Shown piece by piece: positions 16,182 through 25,766 of a stretch of 54,754 nt of DNA (its first letter is position 1; each line of letters starts with the position of its first letter). The notes below the pieces were generated by a model. That model had not been told where the DNA came from. It saw only the letters and a list, made by a program, of their open reading frames with translations, and did not search any database. The translations under genes and the position numbers were made by a program. Source of the DNA: Brevibacterium mcbrellneri ATCC 49030 (lineage in GTDB: Bacteria; Actinomycetota; Actinomycetes; Actinomycetales; Brevibacteriaceae). The stretch spans positions 1 through 54,754 of the forward strand of contig NZ_ADNU01000036.1 in NCBI RefSeq assembly GCF_000178455.1, read 5' to 3'.

Positions 16182-17723
16182 TCAGTCTTCGCGCTTCCGC
16201 AACTCCCCGCGACGCAATTTACCGCTTGGCGTCTTAGGAAGTGCATCCACAAAGTGGACCTTGCGTGGGTACGCGTGAGCGGAGTACCCCTCCTTGACCA
16301 GCAACTTGAGCTCTTCAGCCAACTCAGGGGTAGCCTCCACGCCCTCCCGTAGCACCACGTACGCTTCAGCGAGTTCACCTCGGACGCCGTTGCGGTCTGG
16401 TTTACCAACAACTCCAACATCGACCACGTCAGGGTGCGTGATAAGTACGGACTCAACGTCGAACGGCCCAATGCGGTAACCGGCCATGAGGATCACGTCG
16501 TCATCGCGACCTTCGAAGAAGAAGCTACCGTCTTCATCCTTGTACCCGGCGTCTGCGGTGAGATACCACTTACCGTCTTCACTGAAACGCTCAGCCGACT
16601 TCTGCGGGTCGTCCTGATAACCCGTGAACCACAAGAGCGGGCTGTTTGGCACGCTGATGACGATCTGACCGTCCAGAATGTCTGCCTCATACCCGGCGAT
16701 CGGCTTACCCATGGATCCAGGCTTGAGCTCTTCACGCACGTCGTCGTTCCACTGGTTGCAGATCACCATGCCCAGTTCGGTTTGGCCGTACTGGTCATAG
16801 ACTTCGGTCCCCAGTTTTTCTTTAGCCCAGTCGATCACGTCAACCGTGAGTGGCTCTCCTGCTGAAGATGCCCGGCGTAGCGTGAACCCGGGTTCCAGCC
16901 CAGACTTGGATAGCGTGCGGTACACGGTGGGCGCGGAAGCGTAGTTGGTCACGCCTTGTTCGCGCATGAGCTGCAGAGTCGAGTCGGCGGTGAACTTGTC
17001 TTGTTGCATGAGGTTGGGTAGCCCGATGGCCAGCGGCCCCAACACTCCGTAGTACAGGCCGTACGCCCAGCCTGGGTCGGCCGCGTTCCAAAACACGTCC
17101 TCGGGGCGGACGTCCAGGGAGTAGTGCATGTAGCAGTGGAAGCTTGCCAGCGCGCGCACTGGGACTGCAACCCCTTTGGGGTTGCCAGTGGTGCCCGAGG
17201 TGAACAACTGCACCAGCGTGCCGTCGCCTCCCATCGCAACCGAGTCCTCAAGCGGTTCAGGCTCGGTTTGCATGCGGTCGTAGTCTTCACCAATCGTGAT
17301 GACGTTGAGCCAGTTCAGCGGTTTCACCTTGTCTTCTTGCGACGGTTCGGTGATGACGAGCTTGGCTTTTGCACCTTCCATGCGCACCTTGATCGCACCG
17401 GTGGCAAACGCTGTGAACAATGGGACGTACACGGCCCCCAGTCGTGTGAGTGCTAGCAGCGTGACGGGCATGTCGGGGCATTTGGTGAGGAGGACTCCCA
17501 CGCGGTCACCCTTCTCAACACCCTGTTGCTTAAGCGCGGTGGCAAGTCGCTTGGACCTGTCAGACAGCTCACCGTACGTCGGTTTGGACACCGTTCCGTC
17601 GTGAGCGATGAAGGTGAACGCGGTGGCCTGCGGGTCGTGGCGGTCACACAGTAGATACGAAGCATTTGCGTCTGGTGTGTCGTAGGTTTCGAGCCATTCT
17701 TGAACGAGCTGATCTAATTTCAC
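16182..17723 (-). CDS. AMP-forming acyl-CoA synthetase (acetyl/medium-chain acyl type)
   Basis: This 513-residue adenylate-forming enzyme activates a carboxylic acid with ATP and CoA. Motifs are SGTTGNPKG (about 176-184), YDQYGQTELGM, YLTADAGYKDEDGSFFFEGRDDDVI with the GYRIGPFDVES hinge, and PKTPSGKLRR with the catalytic Lys near 502. The general layout resembles acetyl-CoA synthetase-like and medium-chain acyl-CoA ligases, but it lacks the long Acs N-terminus, so the substrate is open. The frame continues to 17765. I prefer GTG 17723 because AGGAGG stands 5 nt before it. Confidence 0.85.
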   Translation of the reverse strand: MKLDQLVQEWLETYDTPDANASYLLCDRHDPQATAFTFIAHDGTVSKPTYGELSDRSKRLATALKQQGVEKGDRVGVLLTKCPDMPVTLLALTRLGAVYVPLFTAFATGAIKVRMEGAKAKLVITEPSQEDKVKPLNWLNVITIGEDYDRMQTEPEPLEDSVAMGGDGTLVQLFTSGTTGNPKGVAVPVRALASFHCYMHYSLDVRPEDVFWNAADPGWAYGLYYGVLGPLAIGLPNLMQQDKFTADSTLQLMREQGVTNYASAPTVYRTLSKSGLEPGFTLRRASSAGEPLTVDVIDWAKEKLGTEVYDQYGQTELGMVICNQWNDDVREELKPGSMGKPIAGYEADILDGQIVISVPNSPLLWFTGYQDDPQKSAERFSEDGKWYLTADAGYKDEDGSFFFEGRDDDVILMAGYRIGPFDVESVLITHPDVVDVGVVGKPDRNGVRGELAEAYVVLREGVEATPELAEELKLLVKEGYSAHAYPRKVHFVDALPKTPSGKLRRGELRKRED

Positions 17724-17851
17724 CCGTGCCTCCTGGGTTAAGGGTTTCCCTGTTGTTTTCACCATAGCGCTGGGGATTTTTCCGCCTGCGCGCAGGGTAA
17801 CCTAAACCACATTTTGGGGTGCCACTAACTCATCAGCTTCCGCACGTTCAC

Positions 17852-18859
17852 TTAGTCCAGGTAGCCGTGGACAAACTGCATGATGCGTGTGAACGCTTGG
17901 TCGCGAACGCTCTCTTCAGACAGGTACACGTCGTGCATAGCGCCTGGAACACGGTCCACAACAACAGTGTCGGCAAGGTCGAGGGCCCGCCTGGCCAGAA
18001 TCTCCACATCGAGCACAATATCCGCGTGAGCCATCTGTGGAGCGTAGTTCACCGATTGCATCGAGGTGCGCGACATCTGCACAAGCACTGGCACGTCCAG
18101 GTCAAGGCCACGTTCCACCCGCTTGTGCCCATCAAACACCGCCCGCAAGAACTGCGGATACACGGGGAACGACTCTGGAGGTTTGAGCCGAAGGTCAAAC
18201 GGTGTATCCCCGTGGGCTTGCGCAACAGCCAGCACGTAGTAGTTAGGCAGGGAGATACGAAGCGGACTCACTGGGTTCCGGGCCGCCATGAGGGGTCCCA
18301 GCAGTTTGCGGACGCTCGCGGTGTATTGGAACTCCAACCACGGCGAGTTCAGCACCAGACCAGCCACTCGCCCAGGGTTATCGTTGGCCCACAGCGCAGC
18401 GGTGAGGCCTCCGGTTGAGTGGGCGCTGAGCACCACACGGCAGTGGGGGTGAAGACCAGTGAGCACGTCCAGGCAGGCGGAGATTTCTTCATCATAAGCG
18501 CCGAGGTCGTCAATGAGTCCCGGGGTTCGTTCAGGATCGGAGAGGTCCAGGTTCCTGCCGTAGTTGCGCAGGTCAACGGCGTAGAAATGGGCGCCCATGT
18601 GGGCCCAGAACCGGGCTAAGTCACGGTGGTAGAAGTAGTCGGACCACCCGTGAATGTAGAGGACGGCAGTGTTGGCGAGTTCCACGGGAGGGACGCCGTC
18701 CAGGTGGGGGACACCTCGGGAGGGGTGGTTATCAACCCGGGGCAGGTATCTCACCAGGGTTGCCCGATCCCCGCAGGGCAGTTCCAGGGGCAGGGATTCG
18801 AACCCCGGGCCAAGAATGTCTGGAAGCCACTGCGACTGCGTAGGTGGTGTGGGGTTCAT
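17852..18859 (-). CDS. Alpha/beta hydrolase (lysophospholipase-like esterase)
   Basis: The protein has 335 residues. Oxyanion-side segment YIHGWSDYFYHRDLARFW at about 68-85, nucleophile elbow SAHSTGG with Ser148, and a C-terminal His in GAMHDVYLS are those of an alpha/beta hydrolase of the lysophospholipase group. There is no signal peptide. I chose ATG 18859 over the upstream 18895. It has only AGGGG directly before it and a CACAAT box, so it may be leaderless. It is divergent from the aminotransferase gene. The substrate is not predictable. Confidence 0.8.
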   Translation of the reverse strand: MNPTPPTQSQWLPDILGPGFESLPLELPCGDRATLVRYLPRVDNHPSRGVPHLDGVPPVELANTAVLYIHGWSDYFYHRDLARFWAHMGAHFYAVDLRNYGRNLDLSDPERTPGLIDDLGAYDEEISACLDVLTGLHPHCRVVLSAHSTGGLTAALWANDNPGRVAGLVLNSPWLEFQYTASVRKLLGPLMAARNPVSPLRISLPNYYVLAVAQAHGDTPFDLRLKPPESFPVYPQFLRAVFDGHKRVERGLDLDVPVLVQMSRTSMQSVNYAPQMAHADIVLDVEILARRALDLADTVVVDRVPGAMHDVYLSEESVRDQAFTRIMQFVHGYLD

Positions 18860-18936
18860 GCCCCTATTGTGCCAGGTGAAAAACCGGTACGGCACAGGTC
18901 TGGGAACGTACTTGCCACGGTGTTTACTATGGTCGT

Positions 18937-20040
18937 ATGGAGTTTCGAGTACGGTCAGCGGTCGCTGACACCCCCGCGTATGTTCCCGGCAAGCCTGCTG
19001 CTCCCGTGGCTGGACAGAAGGCGTACAAACTGTCGTCCAATGAACACTTCATGAGCCCGCTTCCCGCTGTTGTTGAAGCGGCCGCGAAGTCCTTGGAAAC
19101 CATGAACCTCTATGGCGACCCGGGCGTTTTCGACCTCACTGAAGAGATGGCGCAACACCTGAGTGTGGAAACGAACCAGCTGGTCTTTGGGGCCGGTGCC
19201 TCTGAGATTCTCGCTGCCCTGTTTCACATCACTGCAGAACCCGGCACCGAGGTGGTTTTCCCGTGGCCGTCGTTCGAAATGTATGTGCCGCTCACGTTGC
19301 TCGAAGGGGCTACCCCGGTCAAAGTTCCGTTGCGTGAGGACTTGGGGCACGATCTTGACGCGATGGCCGAAGCCATCAATGACCGCACCCGTCTGGTGAT
19401 TCTGTGCAGCCCCAACAACCCCACAGGTGGACCGGTGGGCCGTGAGGAATTTGAAGAGTTCATGGCGAAGGTTCCTCACGACGTGCTGGTGGTGTTGGAC
19501 CAGGCGTACTTCGAATACATGGTCGAAGGTGGTTTCGACGGCGTTGACGCTCTGCCGTCGCACCCGAACCTGGTAGTAGTGCGTACATTCTCGAAGGCAC
19601 ACGGCATGGCGGGCTTGCGCGTGGGATGGGCGGTTGCTCACCCCGATGTCATCAGCGCTATGCGCACCGCAATCATGCCGTTTAGTGTGTCACGCGTTGC
19701 GCAGGCCGCTGCTTCTGCGTCCTTGCGATTGGCATCCGATGTGGATGTGCGGGCAAAAGAAATTGCCCGCATCCGTGACGATATGCAGGCACGGTTACGT
19801 GAAATCGGTGTCCCAGTAGCGGACTCCCAGGGTGGTTTCTTGTGGCTTCCGCTGGAAGACAAAGCAGAAGAGTTTGAACGCGCATGCCGTGACGTGGGCG
19901 TGGCCGTTCGTCAACTCACCGGGGGAGTACGTGTGAGCATCGGCGAAGAAGAAGCGATGGACCGCGTCGCCCATGTCGCCAGCGAGCTGGTAGCCCGCGG
20001 GCACGCAAGCGGTGCAACGACCTCGGGCCAAGAATCATGA
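18937..20040 (+). CDS. Histidinol-phosphate/aromatic aminotransferase (PLP, HisC family)
   Basis: This 367-residue class I/II aminotransferase starts SAVADTPAYVPGKPA with KLSSNEHFMSPLP near residue 33, and carries the PLP lysine K220 in RTFSKAHGMAGLRVGW. Such stand-alone actinobacterial HisC paralogues often transaminate aromatic amino acids rather than histidinol phosphate. No his genes are near, so either is possible. A TACTAT box at 18925-18930 ends 6 nt before the ATG and there is no ribosome site, so the mRNA is probably leaderless. It overlaps the next gene by 4 nt. Confidence 0.85.
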   Translation: MEFRVRSAVADTPAYVPGKPAAPVAGQKAYKLSSNEHFMSPLPAVVEAAAKSLETMNLYGDPGVFDLTEEMAQHLSVETNQLVFGAGASEILAALFHITAEPGTEVVFPWPSFEMYVPLTLLEGATPVKVPLREDLGHDLDAMAEAINDRTRLVILCSPNNPTGGPVGREEFEEFMAKVPHDVLVVLDQAYFEYMVEGGFDGVDALPSHPNLVVVRTFSKAHGMAGLRVGWAVAHPDVISAMRTAIMPFSVSRVAQAAASASLRLASDVDVRAKEIARIRDDMQARLREIGVPVADSQGGFLWLPLEDKAEEFERACRDVGVAVRQLTGGVRVSIGEEEAMDRVAHVASELVARGHASGATTSGQES

Positions 20041-21473
20041 GCAACCCAGGACTCCCGGATTCGACCGGACTTCCAGACCTCAACGAACTCGCAACCCAGC
20101 TCAGCCCTAATGCGCTGGTCACGGATACTGACGTTATCGCAGCCCACTCCAGCGACCGTGCGTTGTTCTCACCCGTGGAGAGCGCCCTCGCCTTGGTGCG
20201 TGCTACGTGTGTTGAAGATGTGCAGGCCACGGTACGGTTTGCCGCCAAACACGCGATCCCCATCATTCCGTCCGGGGCACGCACGGGGCTTTCGGGAGGC
20301 ATCAACGCGCTCGACGGGTGCATTCTGTTAAACGTTGCCAAAATGAACCGGATCCTGGAAGTGAACACGCTGGACGGGACCGTGACGGTGGAACCGGGGG
20401 TCATCAACCTGGATCTCAAGAACCACTTGGCCGATTTCAACCTGTCGTATCCGCCAGACCCAGGTTCGGTAGCGATTTCCACTATTGGCGGGAACGCGGC
20501 CACCAACGCCGGCGGTATGTGCTGCGTCAAATACGGTGTGACCAGGGACTTTGTGCGTAGCCTCAAGGTGGTGACCGCCGACGGTGAAGTCACCACGGTA
20601 GGGCGCAACACGGCAAAAGGCGTCGCCGGTTTCGACCTGGCGCAGCTGTTCATCGGTTCGGAAGGCACACTGGGCGTGATTGTAGAGGTCACGTTGCGCA
20701 CAGTGCCCAAGCTGGCCGATCCGCTCACCTCTGTGGCACTGTTTTCTGATCCTGTGCACGCCGCTCGCACAGTCACTGACTACCTGGGCAAGGGTGCCAC
20801 CCCGTCGCTGTTGGAATACATGGACGGCGGCACCATTGAAGCGGTCAACGCGTACCAGAATTTTGGGCTGCCCAGTGGGGCGGGTGCCATGCTGATTGTG
20901 CAGTCGGACGGTTCGGGTTCGATGACGCGCGCTCAGGAAGACCTGGAACTGTTCCAGCAGGTTGCTCAAGATAACGGGGCAACTGACGTGATGTATTCGG
21001 ATGATCCGCGTGATTCGGAGTCCTTGGTTGCCGCGCGCCGGGCGGTTGCCCCGGCAAATGAAAAGTTGGCCCACTCCCGAGGTGGTGGCGAGCTGGTTGA
21101 CGACGTGTGCGTTCCGCGGGGCCGCCTTGCGGAGTTCTTTGAGCGCCAGGCTCAGATTGCCCAGAAGTTCCCAGACATTTTGGTGATCGCGTGCGGTCAC
21201 GCTGGTGATGGGAACATGCACCCCAACGTCATTTTTGATGCGGGCGACCCAGTTTCCATCCAGCATGCAAAAGAAGCGTTTGGCATGATCATGCAGGCTG
21301 GCTTGGATTTGGGCGGAACCATCACCGGCGAACACGGTGTAGGGGTTCTGAAAGCCGAGTGGTTGGCACGCGAGCTGTCGCCGTCAGCGCAAAAGATGCA
21401 CGTGGCGATCAAACAGGCACTGGACCCGCAAGGGATCTTCAGTCCTGGGAAGATGCTGTCGCATTTGAAGTAG
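20037..21473 (+). CDS. FAD-linked oxidase, GlcD/D-lactate dehydrogenase type
   Basis: This 478-residue VAO-fold flavoenzyme oxidises a 2-hydroxy acid such as glycolate or D-lactate. FAD-binding landmarks are PSGARTGLSGG (about 81-91), DPGSVAISTIGGNAATNAGG (about 140-160) and the C-terminal GEHGVGVLK (about 425). It starts at the ATGA overlap with the aminotransferase gene, so the two are translationally coupled, although no shared pathway is obvious. The CCGAGGT word at 21077 puts a rare CGA codon into SRGGGE. Confidence 0.87.
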   Translation: MSNPGLPDSTGLPDLNELATQLSPNALVTDTDVIAAHSSDRALFSPVESALALVRATCVEDVQATVRFAAKHAIPIIPSGARTGLSGGINALDGCILLNVAKMNRILEVNTLDGTVTVEPGVINLDLKNHLADFNLSYPPDPGSVAISTIGGNAATNAGGMCCVKYGVTRDFVRSLKVVTADGEVTTVGRNTAKGVAGFDLAQLFIGSEGTLGVIVEVTLRTVPKLADPLTSVALFSDPVHAARTVTDYLGKGATPSLLEYMDGGTIEAVNAYQNFGLPSGAGAMLIVQSDGSGSMTRAQEDLELFQQVAQDNGATDVMYSDDPRDSESLVAARRAVAPANEKLAHSRGGGELVDDVCVPRGRLAEFFERQAQIAQKFPDILVIACGHAGDGNMHPNVIFDAGDPVSIQHAKEAFGMIMQAGLDLGGTITGEHGVGVLKAEWLARELSPSAQKMHVAIKQALDPQGIFSPGKMLSHLK

Positions 21474-21511
21474 TTGATGAGGCTGTTTAGGTCGTGGTGC
21501 CAGTAGTGACG

Positions 21512-22324
21512 TCACGCCTGTTCAGCTTCGTGCGCTTCTTTTTCGAGCGCGCGTTTGGCAGCCCGGCGCACAGCTGGCCACAGTGCAGATGCCCACGCTA
21601 CGTAACCGCGTTCGGACGGGTGGAAGATGTCGCCACCCGTGTACAGCAGATAGCGCCACAGGCCCAGTTCGTGGGTTGTCGAAAATAGGTCCGCCAGTTC
21701 CAAGTTGTTTAAGCGTGCCTCACGTTCGATGATCGTGTTAGCGGCACGCACCTTCGGCTCAAGCCACGGCAGGCCAAAGCTGGGGATCGTGGACACGACT
21801 GTGCCGGCCGGAAGGCGCTTGTACAAACGAGTTGCTGTCCACTCGAAACCCTCGAGCGTGTACTTAGGGTCGATCAGGTCATTGGCTCCGATGACACACA
21901 TGGTGATGTCTGCTGGTGGCAAGTCGTCCAGAAGGGGTAGCTGCTTTTCCATGAGAAGCCACGAGCTGGCCCCGGGCACTGAAATATTGGTGACAGAAAC
22001 CTTGCGTCCAGTTTCTTCTTCGAGCCGCTGTTTCAAAAGGCCCACATATGCGCGCTCCGGTTTGGAAGCGCCCACCCCGCTAGCTGCCGAATCGCCTAAG
22101 ACGTTGACCGTCAAGGGCGGAAGCTCCTGCAAGGATTCGTCGAGCTCAAGTTGCGTTCGCGCAGACTCAGCCCAGAACTTAGGGAACAGTGCTGACTGGA
22201 TGCGCACACGCACAACCGCAATTCCGTACCCGGCACCCATTCCTAAGGTCACACCGCCCACTGCCGTGGCCGCCTTCAAACCAGCCTTAAGCCCAGCTTT
22301 CAACGCCGTTTTCCCAGCACCCAC
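21512..22324 (-). CDS. SGNH/GDSL-family hydrolase
   Basis: This 270-residue protein has an Ala/Gly-rich N-terminal helix (residues 5-35, likely membrane anchor or uncleaved signal) followed by an SGNH hydrolase. Block I is NVLGDSAASGVGAS with the nucleophile Ser, block III is VIGANDL, and block V holds HPSERGY. It probably deacylates a lipid or cell-envelope ester. The GTG start is 1 nt after the stop of the M3 peptidase gene, so both are in one operon. Confidence 0.84.
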   Translation of the reverse strand: MGAGKTALKAGLKAGLKAATAVGGVTLGMGAGYGIAVVRVRIQSALFPKFWAESARTQLELDESLQELPPLTVNVLGDSAASGVGASKPERAYVGLLKQRLEEETGRKVSVTNISVPGASSWLLMEKQLPLLDDLPPADITMCVIGANDLIDPKYTLEGFEWTATRLYKRLPAGTVVSTIPSFGLPWLEPKVRAANTIIEREARLNNLELADLFSTTHELGLWRYLLYTGGDIFHPSERGYVAWASALWPAVRRAAKRALEKEAHEAEQA

Positions 22325-22325
22325 G

Positions 22326-24473
22326 TCAGTCCGCGTCCTTTACTGAGCTACCGTCCACCTCGGGCGTGCTGCCATCTACCTCAGTCTGGGTATCTGGCAG
22401 AGCCCGGCGCCGTAACAGTGGCCCCACACCGGGTTGCTCGCCAAAGAAGTCCGTAATCGTTGTGCCCGGGTCAGTGGAATACCCGGGAGCCAAAACTGCA
22501 GTGCGGAATGCGTCACCCGCTTCAGGGTTGAGCCCGCCCTGGGAGTTAAACCATTCGGTGACATACGCGGCGAGCTTTTCCGACCACAAGTACGAGTAGT
22601 AGCCAGCGGAGTACCCCAGAGCGAACGTGTGCTGGAAATACGGAGTGCGGTACCGAGGCGGCACCAACGGGTTGAAACCGGTGCCGGAGAGCACGTCGCG
22701 TTCGAAGTCGAGCACCGACTCCACCTGTTCGCCAGGCTCCAGCGAGTGCCAGCTGAGGTCCAAAAGCGCGGCCGCCAGGTACTCCACCGTGGCGAACCCC
22801 TGTCCAAACGCCTGGGACTTCTTGATGCGCTCAACGAGTTCGTCCGGGATCGGTTCGCCCGTGTGCACGTGGACGGCGTAGTGGGGGAGCACTTGCGGGT
22901 GTAGCGCCCACATTTCGTTGAGCTGGGACGGGAACTCCACATAGTCCCTGGGCACCGAGGTGCCTGAACGAGTTTCGTACGTCGAGTTCGCAAACAGCCC
23001 GTGTAGCACGTGCCCGAATTCGTGGAACAGCGTGCGCACATTGTCCAGGCTGAGCAGGGCAGGTTCGCCGTCTGCTGGTTTGGGAATGTTCATGGTCAGG
23101 CTGATAACCGGGCCCAAACCGGAAACTCGGCCTGGTGACACCAACTGGTCCATCCACGCCCCGCCACGCTTTGACTCCCGCGCAAACGGATCCACGCAAA
23201 TCACGCCCAGCGGCCGGTCGCCGTCGAACGCGCGGTACACAACCACCTCGGGGTGCCACGCGGTTTCATCCGTGCGTTCAAAACGCACGCCGTACAACTG
23301 GGTTGCCGCAAACAGCACACCGTCGTTGAACACGTTCCACAGGTCGAAGTACTCAGCGACCGAACCCAACTGGTACGTGTCCTGTTTGTAGCGCTTGAGG
23401 TAGTACGCGATGTCCTCAGCTTCCAGGCGCTGTGGCTGGTACGTTGTGCGGATCGTGTCCAGTTCTGATTCGAGCTGTGCTAGTGCGGGCTCCAGCAAGT
23501 CCACCACCAGCGCGGTCGCGTTTTCGCCGTTGCCCGCGTCCTGCTGGGAAATCACATAGTCCTTGTACGACTTGTATCCCATGAGGCCGGCCAGGCCGGC
23601 GCGCAGAGCGGTGAGGTCGGAGACGATCCAGCGAGTATCGGTTTCGGTTCCGCGCGCACCTCGGTTGGTGGAGGCGTGGAACACGGCTGTGCGGGTTTCA
23701 GGGTCGTCCAAGTCCGAGGTGATGGGCTGTTGCGTAGTGGACTCCAGGGTGATGAGCGCGCCAGTGTGCCCGTCCTTGGTCAGGCCACGCTGAACTGCAT
23801 GGGAGGTGACAGTGCTCAGTTGCGCGTCAGGCAAGCCTGCAAGTGACAGTTCCGAGTCGTGCGGAATGTGCACGGCTGACTCTTGGGTTTCGGCCAGAAC
23901 GAACTGGCCGAACTCTGTCTCCAGCGCAGAAATCTCTTCAGCGAACGCTGCCACGCGCTTTTGGCTGTCCTCAGTGAGGCGCGCACCCGCGTGTGCGAAG
24001 TCGGCAACCATGAGTTCGTGGTGACGGGCGTCTTCCGGGTTCAGGGCCGCAGTGCTGACGCTTTCTAAACGTGCGAAGAGCTCAGCGTTGAGGAACACAT
24101 CAAGTTCCGCGCGGGTGAGGATGGCGGCCGACTCTGTTGCCATCGCCTCCACAGCGTCAGACCACAAGCTGGATTCGTACAAGCGGATAAACGGTTGCAG
24201 GCGGAACACCAAGCTGCAGGCCGCATCAATCGCCAGCGTGGTGTTGTTGAAATCCGCCGGTTCAGGGTTGTCCAGGATCGCGGAAATGGACTGTTCTTGA
24301 AACGCGACGGCCCTGGCCAGGGCGTCCATGATGAGTTCAGGGGTGATGTGGGAAAAATCCGGTAGTGTCAGGGGCTCCGGCTGGCTCACAAAGTCCCACA
24401 GATAGTTAGGTGATTCCGCTTCTGGGACGTGGCCGGGATGGAGGTCTTCGGAACCCAAAACTTTCTCCTGCAC
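22326..24473 (-). CDS. M3-family metallopeptidase (peptidyl-dipeptidase Dcp/oligopeptidase type)
   Basis: This 715-residue cytosolic zinc peptidase degrades short peptides. The zinc-binding motif HEFGHVLHGLF is near residue 488, with the third ligand Glu about 30 residues later in the VEFPSQLNEMW segment (YVEFPSQ). Length matches the family. The GTG start at 24473 has no ribosome site, but a minus-strand CACAAT is 11 nt upstream. A TTG at 24458 has AGGAG before it and is an alternative. It is first in an operon with the GDSL hydrolase. Several CCGAGGT words lie inside. Confidence 0.88.
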   Translation of the reverse strand: MQEKVLGSEDLHPGHVPEAESPNYLWDFVSQPEPLTLPDFSHITPELIMDALARAVAFQEQSISAILDNPEPADFNNTTLAIDAACSLVFRLQPFIRLYESSLWSDAVEAMATESAAILTRAELDVFLNAELFARLESVSTAALNPEDARHHELMVADFAHAGARLTEDSQKRVAAFAEEISALETEFGQFVLAETQESAVHIPHDSELSLAGLPDAQLSTVTSHAVQRGLTKDGHTGALITLESTTQQPITSDLDDPETRTAVFHASTNRGARGTETDTRWIVSDLTALRAGLAGLMGYKSYKDYVISQQDAGNGENATALVVDLLEPALAQLESELDTIRTTYQPQRLEAEDIAYYLKRYKQDTYQLGSVAEYFDLWNVFNDGVLFAATQLYGVRFERTDETAWHPEVVVYRAFDGDRPLGVICVDPFARESKRGGAWMDQLVSPGRVSGLGPVISLTMNIPKPADGEPALLSLDNVRTLFHEFGHVLHGLFANSTYETRSGTSVPRDYVEFPSQLNEMWALHPQVLPHYAVHVHTGEPIPDELVERIKKSQAFGQGFATVEYLAAALLDLSWHSLEPGEQVESVLDFERDVLSGTGFNPLVPPRYRTPYFQHTFALGYSAGYYSYLWSEKLAAYVTEWFNSQGGLNPEAGDAFRTAVLAPGYSTDPGTTITDFFGEQPGVGPLLRRRALPDTQTEVDGSTPEVDGSSVKDAD

Positions 24474-24495
24474 TGTCGAGGTCTATTGTGAGAGG

Positions 24496-25761
24496 GTGAG
24501 CGAATACTTGGGTACTGGAGCAGGCGATCCGCGAACTCGACGAATCAAGATCGGAATCATGCTGGCCGGTCTCGCTACCTTTACACTGCTCTACAATACC
24601 CAAGCAATCTTGCCGGACCTCACACGCGACTACGGAATCACCCCGTCTGGGGCCGCGATGTCGGTGTCTATTGCAACCGCGGGCGTTGGGTTAGGGCTGC
24701 TTGTTGCAGTCCCTATCAGTGAACGGATCGGCCAAGGTCGTTTAATCCGCTGGTCTGTCGTCATCGCTGGCGTGATGGCCGTTGGGGTGGTGTTCATCTC
24801 CGACTGGAACCTGTTCTTGGTAGCCAGATTCGTGATGGGGTTCATTCTGGCGGGTTTGCCCGCTACTGCCACAGTGTACCTGCGTGAAGAGATCCACCCG
24901 TCGATCGTGTCATCCGTGATTGGGGTTCATATTTTTGGAAACACCCTGGGTGGATTGGGCGCCCGGATCATTCCGTCTACCGCCATTGAAGTGTTTGACT
25001 GGTTAGGGATCGAAGGGATCCTGGGGCTAGACAAGTCACACTCCGCCATGTTCACTGCCTCACTTGTTGGACTGTTAGCGGGCCTGGGGTGCTTTTTCCT
25101 GCTGCCGCCGGCCCAAGGGTTCGTGCAACACCGCGACTCGTTTAGCGTTCTGGTAAAGAAGCTCGGGCAGGCGTTCACCGACCCCGTTCTGCTGGGCCTG
25201 TTCGTCGTGGGCTACCTGGGCGTGGGGTCATTCATTGGTGCGCTCAACGTGATGGGATTCCGCTTAGAAGGCGATCCGTATTTCGTTCCGATTGGGATCG
25301 TGGGACTCATTTACTTTGTGTACCCGCTTGCCGGGTGGGCATCTGCGATAGCCGGCAAAATTGCCGATCGCACATCACTGCGAACAGTCATGGCGTTTGG
25401 TCCGCTCATCGGACTGGTGGGGGTTGCGCTCATGGTGATCCCCAACGTGGTGTGCATCGTCGCGGGACTGGCGATTCTTGCAATCGGGTTCTTTGTAGGA
25501 CACTCCACCGCTGCGTCCTGGGTAGCAGGTCGAGCAATCCGATCCGTAGGCGTCCCCGCACAAGCCGCATCTATTTACATGGTGTGCTTCTACCTGGGAT
25601 CGTCCGTCACCGGCAACCTCACGCCCCTAGCCTGGTCACACACCGGCTGGACAGGCGTCACCGCAATCATCGGAAGCCACATGGTTCTGCTACTGATCAT
25701 TGCGCTCATCCTCAAACGCACACCAGTCGCACCCGCCCGCAACCGGACGGTCGACATATAA
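24496..25761 (+). CDS. MFS transporter (YnfM-like)
   Basis: The protein has 421 residues and twelve predicted membrane helices. The first is GIMLAGLATFTLLYNTQAILP, and the loop after helix 2 has the MFS-type PISERIGQGRLIR. VYLREEIHPS near residue 130 resembles the YnfM/arabinose-efflux group. The substrate is unknown. The GTG start at 24496 is divergent from the M3 peptidase gene 22 nt away, so the two promoters must overlap. It converges on the APC permease pseudogene. Confidence 0.82.
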   Translation: MSEYLGTGAGDPRTRRIKIGIMLAGLATFTLLYNTQAILPDLTRDYGITPSGAAMSVSIATAGVGLGLLVAVPISERIGQGRLIRWSVVIAGVMAVGVVFISDWNLFLVARFVMGFILAGLPATATVYLREEIHPSIVSSVIGVHIFGNTLGGLGARIIPSTAIEVFDWLGIEGILGLDKSHSAMFTASLVGLLAGLGCFFLLPPAQGFVQHRDSFSVLVKKLGQAFTDPVLLGLFVVGYLGVGSFIGALNVMGFRLEGDPYFVPIGIVGLIYFVYPLAGWASAIAGKIADRTSLRTVMAFGPLIGLVGVALMVIPNVVCIVAGLAILAIGFFVGHSTAASWVAGRAIRSVGVPAQAASIYMVCFYLGSSVTGNLTPLAWSHTGWTGVTAIIGSHMVLLLIIALILKRTPVAPARNRTVDI

Positions 25762-25766
25762 GCAAG

